Origin: Veillonella sp. AM51-8BH
Lineage (GTDB): Bacteria > Bacillota > Negativicutes > Veillonellales > Veillonellaceae
Direction of reading: 5' to 3'
Length of the DNA stretch: 10,677 nucleotides
Assembly: GCF_003463825.1 (NCBI RefSeq)
Contig: NZ_QSDY01000058.1
Span: 1 to 10,677, forward strand
Positions 1 through 7,900 of the stretch are shown piece by piece. Position numbers and translations under genes: made by a program. The notes under the pieces were generated by a model, which made no database searches, had not been told where the DNA came from, and saw nothing but the letters and a program-made list of their open reading frames with translations. The stretch's first letter is position 1. Each line of letters opens with the position of its first letter.

Positions 1-12
1 TATATATATAAA

Positions 13-27
13 CATCTAAATTAGATG
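13..27. promoter_or_regulatory. 15-bp palindrome in AT-rich DNA
   Basis: CATCTAA-A-TTAGATG is a perfect inverted repeat with a single central base. This is the geometry of a dimeric repressor site rather than a hairpin. It lies about 100 nt downstream of the candidate leftward promoter, so an operator or 5' UTR role is possible. Chance is also possible in such AT-rich sequence. The rest of 1-125 shows nothing I can interpret. Confidence 0.3.
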
Positions 28-125
28 AAGTTTAAATACAGCAAACAAGCGTTTCTTCATAAACGTGTAGAAAAAGGTAGTTAATATAATCGGTCTATTA
101 TTTTATAATTGTTTATATTTGCACA

Positions 126-153
126 ATTATAGAGTCATATTATAGAGTCATAT
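126..153. repeat. 13-bp tandem direct repeat
   Basis: ATTATAGAGTCAT occurs twice head to tail (126-138, 139-151), and the match runs on for two more bases. Each copy carries TATAAT on the minus strand. Confidence 0.85.
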
Positions 154-168
154 ACGTATAGAAAACAA
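126..168 (-). promoter_or_regulatory. Candidate promoter reading out of the left edge, with duplicated -10 box
   Basis: On the minus strand TTGTTT (163-168) is followed after 18 nt by TATAAT (139-144). A second TATAAT lies at 126-131, because a 13-bp unit (ATTATAGAGTCAT) is tandemly duplicated at 126-138 and 139-151. It sits just past the terminator at 179-216, where a promoter for the next leftward gene would be expected. That gene is outside the window. Confidence 0.45.
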
Positions 169-178
169 TATATAAACG

Positions 179-216
179 CAAAAAAACAACGCCATCCTTT
201 CGGATGGCGTCGTTTT
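179..216 (-). terminator. Rho-independent terminator after the exported-protein gene
   Basis: On the minus strand ACGCCATCC and GGATGGCGT form a perfect 9-bp stem closed by a GAAA tetraloop. TTGTTTTTTTG follows immediately. This is a textbook intrinsic terminator. The plus strand also shows a T-rich run after the stem (CGTTTTGTAT), so it may act in both directions. Confidence 0.92.
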
Positions 217-295
217 GTATAAGGATTTGTGCCCTAGTCGGGGTCCAGAGTACAACAAGGCCCTCAAACAATCGCCGTATGAGGGCCATATGTAA
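180..295 (-). ncRNA. Possible small non-coding RNA (about 115 nt)
   Basis: A perfect TATAAT lies at 302-307 on the minus strand, which would place a start near 295. The predicted transcript would carry the hairpin at 259-287, a C/G-rich middle (GGACCCCGACTAGGGC), and the terminator at 179-216. The -35 position (325-330, AATGAT) is poor. No known RNA family is recognised. The simpler alternative is that all of this is 3' UTR of the 262-aa gene. Confidence 0.25.
259..287 (-). other. Perfect 8-bp hairpin in the downstream non-coding region
   Basis: GGCCCTCA and TGAGGGCC pair perfectly around a 13-nt loop. There is no U-tract behind it, so it is not a terminator by itself. It is either part of the 3' UTR of the upstream gene or the 5' hairpin of a small RNA ending at the terminator at 179-216. 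Confidence 0.55.
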
Positions 296-404
296 TTGTT
301 CATTATATACACTGTGCGTCACACATCATTTCCTAATTCATTGTATATCGTTTATGCCGAGCTATCAGTGATCTAATGATTACTATAGTTTAATTTAGAC
401 TATA

Positions 405-1193
405 TTATTGAATCGCAGCACGCAAGTCTACTTTCTTAGTTTCTTGGTTAGCTGGGCGATTGATTGCTTCGCGAAGGTCTACAGTGTGTTCGTCTTGAAC
501 AGTAGGTTCTTCACTTGCTTTGTTTTTAACTGTTTGTTTAGCTGCGAACCAAACTATTTCGTTCATGTAGTGACGAAGTTCTTCGTTAGAAACGTTTTCT
601 TGGTCTTTAGCCATTACATCCAAAATAGCATCTTCCAATGCTTGTGCTTCGTCGTCAGTCATAGGGCCGCCAACTTCTTTTTGTTTTTGGATGATTTCGT
701 TAATACGATCTGTCATGCCGCGCAATACATTGTAACCATAGCTGTTAGTGAAGCCATCTTTTTCATTGTATTTAGGCATTTCAAAATATTCGTATTCGTT
801 TTTATTACGGTTTTCACCATTCCAGTTCAAGAACACTTCTTGACCATGTACACGACCGATGGAATGTGTACGGAAGTAGTCAGCATAGTTGTGTTTGTCA
901 TAGGAATGTAACCATTTTTTCTCAGCTTTAGTCATACGTTCATGGTTTTCGTATTTTACTTTAGCTTTTGCGATATTGATTTCCGCATTTTGCCAAGCTT
1001 TTACATAGTCATGAACAGCAGACACTGTTTGTGGGCTAGCCACAGGAACCAATACTACATTGCCCAATGCAGGCGCAGATACTGGGTTACGTAAAATTAG
1101 GTTATCGTCATATGTTGGAGCGGATTGTGCACCTACAACGCCTGTAGAAATAACAAGAGCCGCTGCACAAGCAAGTAATGTAGATTTTTTCAT
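405..1193 (-). CDS. Exported protein of unknown function, 262 aa
   Basis: I do not recognise a family. The N terminus is a clear Sec signal peptide (basic MKK, then a hydrophobic stretch to about residue 21), with likely cleavage after GAQSA near residue 25. The mature part has no other membrane segment. A Pro/Val-rich opening is followed by mostly helical, charged sequence rich in K, E, N and Y. A central region holds several aromatics (YADYF, FLNWNG, YEYFEMPKY). The C terminus carries two copies of a VDLRxAI motif (residues 238-244 and 255-261), 17 residues apart. The start is supported by AAGAGGA 7 nt upstream of the ATG. The gene lies 164 nt downstream of the adhesin on the same strand, with a hairpin between them and a strong terminator after it. 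It is plausibly periplasmic or surface-exposed; a functional tie to the adhesin is only an inference from position. Confidence 0.88.
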   Translation of the reverse strand: MKKSTLLACAAALVISTGVVGAQSAPTYDDNLILRNPVSAPALGNVVLVPVASPQTVSAVHDYVKAWQNAEINIAKAKVKYENHERMTKAEKKWLHSYDKHNYADYFRTHSIGRVHGQEVFLNWNGENRNKNEYEYFEMPKYNEKDGFTNSYGYNVLRGMTDRINEIIQKQKEVGGPMTDDEAQALEDAILDVMAKDQENVSNEELRHYMNEIVWFAAKQTVKNKASEEPTVQDEHTVDLREAINRPANQETKKVDLRAAIQ

Positions 1194-1292
1194 TCTATAT
1201 TCCTCTTTTCTATCGTTAGATTATGGTGAAAGTATCTCTCACGCGTTTCACGTTCATATTTAAAAGCATTATTTTCATAAACAATAGGGAGA

Positions 1293-1321
1293 GGTAAGCG
1301 CTACGCTAGGTAGCGCATACC
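1293..1321 (-). terminator. Strong hairpin between adhesin and exported-protein gene; possible terminator or attenuator
   Basis: The arms GGTATGCGCTAC and GTAGCGCTTACC pair over 12 positions with one mismatch around a 5-nt loop. Flanking AGGAA and TCTCCCT could lengthen the stem with bulges. On the minus strand it is followed by CTCCCTATTGTTTATG, which has only a weak U-tract. It may terminate inefficiently and let some transcription reach the downstream gene. It could also be a binding site or an mRNA-stabilising structure. Confidence 0.5.
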
Positions 1322-1357
1322 TTCCTTTGTTCATTCAGTTCTTACACTCACAAATGA

Positions 1358-1930
1358 TTACATACCAAGTTTTGCCATCATAGCAGCAATTTGAGCTTTC
1401 ATTTGTTCGTTTTCAGCTTTCAAATCAGATACTTCTGTTTTTAATCCAGCGTTTTGTGCTTTAACGGAAGCCATTTCTTGTTGCATTGCATAAGCAGAGC
1501 TGATAGGGCCTTTGCGGTAACGATCTGCTACTGCAGCTTCGCTATCACGGTTGCCAACTTTCCAAGTTACACCAGCGTTTGCCATCATGTGACGGGAACC
1601 ACCTGCCCAAGCTAAGCCTGCATGCATCATTGTGGACTCGTTTTTGTAATGAGCAACGCCCATTGCAATAGCGGAGTTACCACGGTAGTTACCATAACCA
1701 GCCATAATTTGAGTTGGTTCTAATGGATCGTATTGGATAGGTTTCAATGCTGCAAGAGCTGCGCCTTGTGCACCTACACGACCGATTTCATCAGTTAACT
1801 CATCGAAACGAGGGCTTGCACCAGTAGATAAGTCGTATACTTTAGCGCCATCAGCACTTTCAGATTCACGAACACCTACGGAACCATCAGTGGATTTAAC
1901 GATTGTACGGGAATCTTTCAATTGTTTCAG
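1358..1930 (-). pseudogene. Frameshifted 3' end of the adhesin: neck remainder, YadA-type barrel anchor and coiled-coil tail
   Basis: This is the continuation of the adhesin in the -1 frame, about 190 codons ending in TAA. Numbered from the TTG at 1921, residues 1-8 complete the neck (QLKDSRTIV type) and about 36-66 form the helix that normally runs through the trimeric pore. About 67-123 hold four amphipathic beta segments of the YadA anchor, from QIMAGYGNYRGNSAIAMGVA to AGVTWKVGNR. Unlike classical anchors, which end within a residue or two of the last strand, about 64 further residues follow. Of these, about 145-187 read as a heptad coiled coil (MQQEMASVKAQNAGLKTEV and onward). There is no Shine-Dalgarno sequence before the TTG and no signal peptide, so independent expression is unlikely. 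Adding one base near 1929 (GTG for the conserved Val) joins it to the passenger as a 2,977-aa protein. Confidence 0.88.
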
Positions 1931-1945
1931 TTAACCGCATCTGTA
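1925..1945 (-). other. Single-base frameshift in the last neck motif
   Basis: The minus strand reads GAT GCG GTT AAC TGA AAC AAT TGA. The equivalent site at 3258-3279 reads GTA AAC GTT AAA CAA TTG (VNVKQL). Aligning the two shows that this copy lacks one base of the Val codon after Asn, which produces an immediate TGA. The combined span 10290-1358 is 8,933 nt, and one added base makes it exactly 2,978 codons, which supports a single-nucleotide loss rather than two genes. The site is not a homopolymer, so simple slippage is not an obvious cause. Confidence 0.9.
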
Positions 1946-4900
1946 TCGTTAGTACCTTTACCAAGGTTAGTAATTTTGTGACCACTCATGTTGAGGTTAC
2001 CACCAGTTACGGAAAGGTCACCAGCGTTGAAGTTCAATGCAGGACCATTGTCGCTATTCTTGATGGAGTTGATACCTTTAAGGTCTTTGTTCAACTTAAC
2101 AGTTAATGTATCGTTACCATCAGCTACTACGTTGATGTTACCAGCAGCGGATTGGAATGCAGTGGATTGAGCTTCAGTTACGCCTTCGCCTTGAACTTTA
2201 ACAAGCGTATTCAACGCATGTTTATTTTCAGTGCTAGTGTTGTTACCTGTGAATTTCAAGCCATCGTCCATAGTTGCCACTTCACGTACGATATCTTTGC
2301 CGTCAGCACCTTTAATAGGGTTGCCGTCTTTATCTTGTGGAGTGTAAACGATACGTTGAGATTTATCAGTGCCAGCTTCTGGGTTCACTAATGTTTGTTT
2401 ACCATCGTTAGTGGAGATATCAACGGATTTACCATTGCTACCATCAGCACCTTTAGGACCAGTCAAGCCAATGTGACCTACACCGTCTTTACCAGCGATG
2501 GATACAGCGTCTTTACCGTCTTTGCCGATGGAAACTTTGCCGTCGATACCGTTAGCGCCGTCTTTACCGGAGATGGATACACCATCTTTACCAGCTACGC
2601 CATTTTTACCAGGAACGCCAATGGAGTTCAAGCCGTTAAGATCTTTATCAAGACCGATTACAACTTTACCATCTTTAGTCATAGTTTTGATGTTGGAACC
2701 GCTGTAGTTGCTATCAGCTTTAGTACCTTCGCCTACGATTTCAAGTTTTTCACCCAAGTTTTTGTGGATGTCATTACCGGATTGAGCACCGAAGTTCAAG
2801 CCTTTATTGCCGATAGCATCAGCAGCATTTTTAAGGTCAGATACATTTACAGCACCGTTCTTAGTATTGTTGTCACCAGCAGCTGCATCAATCTTATCTA
2901 AGAATGTATTACCAGCTTTATCCGCGATGGAGGAGCCAACATTGTTCAACTTAGTAGGAGCTGTAGTAGAGTCACCTGCACTATTCATGGAAGCGATTAC
3001 ATCACCTGCATTTACAACAGTGCCAGAACCATCTTTAGCTGTGTTGAAAGTACCATCTGGTTGTTTGTAAACTTTAGTGCCATCTTGTTTAGTGTATACC
3101 ACTGGAAGTTGAGCGTTGTTTACAACACCTTGGTTATTGATCTTGATGTCATATTGATGACCTTTAGCTGCATCATAAGTTGCAGATGTAGGATCATTTT
3201 TATCAGTTACAGAAATAGTACCATCAGAAGATTCAACAGTCGTAACTTTGTCTTTCAATTGTTTAACGTTTACAGCATCTGTATCGTTTTCACCAGCTTT
3301 AACGCCTGTAATTGTTTTATTACCAGCGTCAATACCAGTCTTAGTTACAGATGGACCACCAGTGATAGTCAAACCATCGTTGTTAACTGTAGTATCGCCA
3401 ATTTTCACGGAACCGTCTTTAGTAAGATCAAGGTCTTTAGACAATTGAACTTTCAATTTACCATTGTCGTTATTCACGCCAATGTTGTTTTCAGTCAATT
3501 TAGCTTTATCAGCGCCACCAACGATATCTACTACGTTGTTAAGATGTTTCTTAATAACTTTAGTTGGATCAGCTTGACCGTCGTCACCAGCGAACTTCAT
3601 GCCATCATCGTGAGTTGCTACTTGATGTTCGTTACCATCTTTGTCTTGGTATACGATACGAGTCATAGTTTCACCAGGTTGGCCGTCAACACCAGGAACA
3701 CCGTCTTTAACGGAAATCTTAGCACTTGCACCATCTTTACCGTCAGCACCCTTAGGACCAGTCAAGCCGATAGAGCCATCTTTACCGTTGAGTACAACAG
3801 ATGCGCCGTCTTTACCGTTAACACCAATCTTACCATCAACGCCGTCTTTACCATCTTTACCAACAACTACGCTGTCAGCTTTAAGATTTTTATCAAGTTT
3901 AACGTCGATAGTTGTGTTACCATCTGCATCTTGACTGATGATAGTTTTAACGTTTTCACCACTGTACTCAGTGTCAGCTTTAGCGCCTTCGCCTTGAACT
4001 TTCACAGTGGAACCAAGTTTATTAGTTTTCACACCGCCAGAGTTAGCGTCGAATTTCAAGCCTTTATCAATCAATGCATCAGCTGTGTTTTTAAGGTCAG
4101 TTACGTTTACCGCACCGTTCTTAGTTTTGTTATCACCAGCAGCTGCATCAATTTTTTCTAAGTAAGTGTTACCAGCTTGATCAGCAATAGTGGAACCTAC
4201 GTTGTTCAACTTCATAGGAGTTGTTGTAGAATCGCCACCATTGTTCATGGATGCAATTACATCAGCAGGTTGAACTGTAGTACCACTACCATCTTCTTTT
4301 GTATTGAAAGTAACATTACCTGTAGCAGGATCTACAATTTTGTAAAGTTTATCGCCATCTTTATTAGTATAAACAACTGGAGTTTGAGCTTTTTCAACTA
4401 CAGATTGGTTATTAATAGTGATGTCATATTGGTGACCTTTAGCTGCATCATAAGTTGCAGATGTAGGATCGTTTTTATCAACTACTTTGATGGAGTTATT
4501 AGAAGACTCAACAGTTGTAACTTTGTCTTTCAATTGTTTAACGTTTACAGCATCTGTATCGTTTTCACCAGCTTTAACGTTAACAATTTTGTTACCGCCA
4601 TTATCTAAGCCATCTTTAGTCAATTTAACATCAGTAGTAGTACCACCTGCAGGAGCAGTGATTGTAACACCGTTGTTATCAACTTTTGTAGCGCCAGTAG
4701 TCAAGGATCCATCAGCATCCAAGTCAACATTTTTAGCCAATTGAACTTTCAATTTGCCATTAACATTGTTAACACCGATGTTATCAGTAGAAGTCAACTT
4801 AGTTTTATCTGCACCACCAACGATATCTACAACGTTATTAAGATGTTTCTTAATAACTTGTGCATTTGTATCTTGGTTATCTTGACCGTCGTCACCAGCA

Positions 4901-7900
4901 AACTTCATACCATCATCATGAGTTGCTACTTGATGTTCGTTGCCATCTTTATCGTTGTAGAAGATACGAGTGATACCATCAACACCGTCTTTACCGTCTA
5001 CACCAGCTTTACCTTCTTTAACAGTAATATCAGCAGTTGCATTTTTACCATCTTGACCAGCAGGGCCAGTTAAGCCAATGTGACCTACACCATCTTTACC
5101 GGAGATAGATACTGCATCTTTACCATCTTTACCAGTGATACCAACTTTACCATTGTTACCATCTGTACCAGCTGCGCCAGTAGGACCAGTAATGGATACG
5201 CCATCTTCACCGTCTTTACCATCTTTACCATTAACAACTACTTTATCTAGGTTAGTTAAGTCTTTGTTCAATGCGTAAGTGTATGTTTGGTTACCATCAG
5301 CACCGATTTTTTGTGTTACAGTCAAGTTTTTACCTGCACCGAAGTTTACAGTTTTGCCACTTGCTACTTCAGTTTCAGTTGCAGTTGTACCAGTTTCAAG
5401 GTTACCAGTTGCATTTGTTTTGAAGCTGTAGTTGTTACCAGCAGCTGGGATGTTCAAGTCGGAGAAGTCGATAACTGCTTTAGTATCAGTTACAGCTTTA
5501 CCATTACCATCATTGTAAGTCAATGTAACTTTCTTAGTAGCTGCATCGTATTTGTATACGTTTTCAGTGCCACTTACTACGCCACCTTTAGCTTCAGTGC
5601 TACCAGCTTTAACTGCTGTTGGAGCGATGTGAAGCTCTTTACCAATTATAGCATCGGATGTAGATTTAAGGTCTTTAACGTTTACTGCTGCATTTGGAGT
5701 TGCAGTAGCTGCATTATCAAGTTTAGTTAAGAATGTATCACCAGTAGCTGTACCAGTTTTGTCGATAGCAGAACCTACGTTGTTTACGATGGAATTACCA
5801 CCAGTTGTGTTACCAGCTGCATCTTGGAAGGATACGATAACGTCACTTGCAGGAACATCATTACCAGCAGAACCATCAATGTTTGTTGTGAAAGTACCAT
5901 CTGGACGTTTAACTACTTTAGTGCCATCAGCTTTAGTATAAACTGCTGGAGTTACAGCATTTACAGTGTAAGTTTTTTGGCCTGTAGTAGCATCAGATGC
6001 TTCAGTTACGTTAACATTTTCACCAGCTTTAACGATTGTGCCAAGACCAGTGATTACTTGTTTACCAGCATTATCGATGTTGGAAAGATCTTGTTTAGCA
6101 ATACCAGTAATTTTAGCTGTTTCATTAGCTACTGGGTTACCCTCACCGTCAACGTAAGTCATAGTTACGCTACCATCATTTTGTACAGCATAGCTACCAG
6201 GTTTGATGTGTTTTTCATCTTCAAGGTTAGCTACTTTCTTAACAGTAGTGCCACCATCATTAGTGTATGTAATGCGGTCGCCATCTTTCTTGATTGTAGT
6301 AGTGTTACCAGCTGCATCTTGTAAGCCGATTTCTTTTGTAGTTACTTTATCAGTAGTTACGCTTGTAAGATCTTTAAGGTCTTTATCAAGAGCGTATGCA
6401 ACTTCTGTATTACCTGCACCGTCGTTAGTTTGTTTAACAGTTAAGTTTTTACCAGCTTGCATTGTAACGGATTTACCGTCTGCAATGTTTTGAGCTGTGT
6501 CACCAGAATGTGTACCTTCTGTAGCAGAAACTGCACCAGATTTCAAGTTCCAAGTAGATGCTGTGCCAGCAGCTGCATTTACATGTAAGTCATATGTTAC
6601 TTGATCGCCATTTGTTGTTTTGTTAACTGTTACAGAATTATCTTTAGAAGTAACAACTGTACGAGCTGCTTTCAATTGATCGTAGTTAACAGCATCAGTA
6701 CCATTAACTGCAGGAGCTACATTAGTGATAGTTTTGTTACCAGCATCAATACCAGTTTTAGTAATGGATGGACCACCAGTGATAGTCAAACCATCTTTGT
6801 TTACTACTGTATCGCCAATTGTTAAGGAACCATCTTTTGTTAAATCAACGTTTTTGTTCAAGTCGTATTTAACTACGCCATCAGCTGCTACGGAAGCTGT
6901 TGTATTGGAACCGTTTGTGAAGTTTAGACCTTTATCCAACTTAACTGTTTGGTCACCAGTACCATTAGCTTTGTAAGTCAAAGGAATTTGTTTAGCTGCT
7001 TTATCACCATCGAATTTCACTTCGTATGTAGTGTTATGGTTTGCATCATCTTTCACAGGGTTAACAGTGATAGGATTATTTGTATCAGCTGTATAGTTAC
7101 CACCAGTAGTTGTACCACCGTTGTTAACTGTTACTGCTTCACGAGCTGCATCTTTAACTGCATTACGGGAAACATTAACTTCGTATTGAGCATCTGGATC
7201 GCCAGAGTTTTTACCATTACCAACAGTAACATCAGCAATGTTAGTATCGCCAGTTGCAGCTGCTTTTTTAACTACACTTTCAGTAGAAGAAGCACCAGCT
7301 GCTGGAGTATTAGCAACAGCTACTTTATAAACTGTTTTATTAGGATCAGTTGTATCTTTAGATACTGTTACATTGCTAGAACCAGGAGCTACTTCAAAGG
7401 TATGGTTCAATTTAGCTTTTGCATCATCGGACAAATCAGCTACTACATCTGTACCAGAAGCAGTTGTTTTGATGTATTGACCGTTGTTAGCACCAACTAC
7501 ACCGAAGCTCAAACCACCAGTTTTATTGAATTTTTGAGTATCTGTGTTACCAGTGTTACCTGCTAATTTAATTGTGTTGTTGAAGCCATCGCTTACTTTT
7601 TTCAATTGGTCTTCAGTTGCTGCACGACCGGAAACTACAGTTGGGTTAGTAATATCCCAATCTTTGTTTTGTAAACCAGTTACATAGCCACCTTTACCAT
7701 CTAAGGAAATAGGGTTGTCGCCTTCAACTTTTACAACTTGATCACCAGCGAAGGAGATTTTACCATTACCAGCTTTATTTGTAATGGAAGAGATATCTGT
7801 CAAGTCACCTTGTACATTTACTTTGTAAGGAGTAGCTGCTGTACCATCACCTGTTACAGTAGTATTTTTACCACCTTCAACTTTAGAAGGATCAGTGTTA

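Larger units (their letters stand above)
2640..5250 (-). repeat. Two large tandem stalk modules, about 1.25-1.35 kb each, with a partial third
   Basis: Two consecutive modules share the same order: collagen-like block, VATHDDGMKFAGDDGQ, VIKKHLNNVVDIVGGADK, neck DTDAVNVKQLKDKVTTVESS, NDPTSATYDAAKGHQYDI, PVVYT, DVIASMN, LNNVGS, AGNT and NGAVNV. Equivalent sites are offset by 1,299 nt (VIKKHLNN, 4840 against 3541), 1,275 nt (neck, 4526 against 3251) and 1,260 nt (NGAVNV, 4112 against 2852). They are therefore diverged duplicates with small indels. A third, partial copy begins with collagen block C. These long near-repeats are substrates for recombination and for assembly error. Confidence 0.85.

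Noticed and set aside
140..322. 60-codon minus-strand open frame across the terminator
   Set aside because: It runs straight through the terminator stem-loop and U-tract, has no Shine-Dalgarno, and shows no recognisable protein features.
408..911. Plus-strand open frame opposite the exported-protein gene
   Set aside because: It is the antisense of a gene with a signal peptide, a good RBS and a terminator. Its own translation is F/C/V-rich with no recognisable domain.
1165..1193. Lipoprotein signal (LLAC) in the exported protein
   Set aside because: The cysteine is at residue 9 with only about five residues after the basic start, too short a hydrophobic region for a lipobox. An ordinary signal peptide extends past it.
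1925..1935. Programmed -1 ribosomal frameshift joining passenger and anchor
   Set aside because: The sequence before the stop is GGTTAAC, which does not fit a slippery X-XXY-YYZ heptamer with good re-pairing. The conserved Val codon is simply one base short.
3061..4161. Long plus-strand open frame (366 codons), and similar plus-strand frames between 2152 and 9795
   Set aside because: They are antisense shadows of the repetitive adhesin gene. Their translations are low-complexity rich in F, I, V, S and T, repeat with the adhesin modules, and lack ribosome binding sites.
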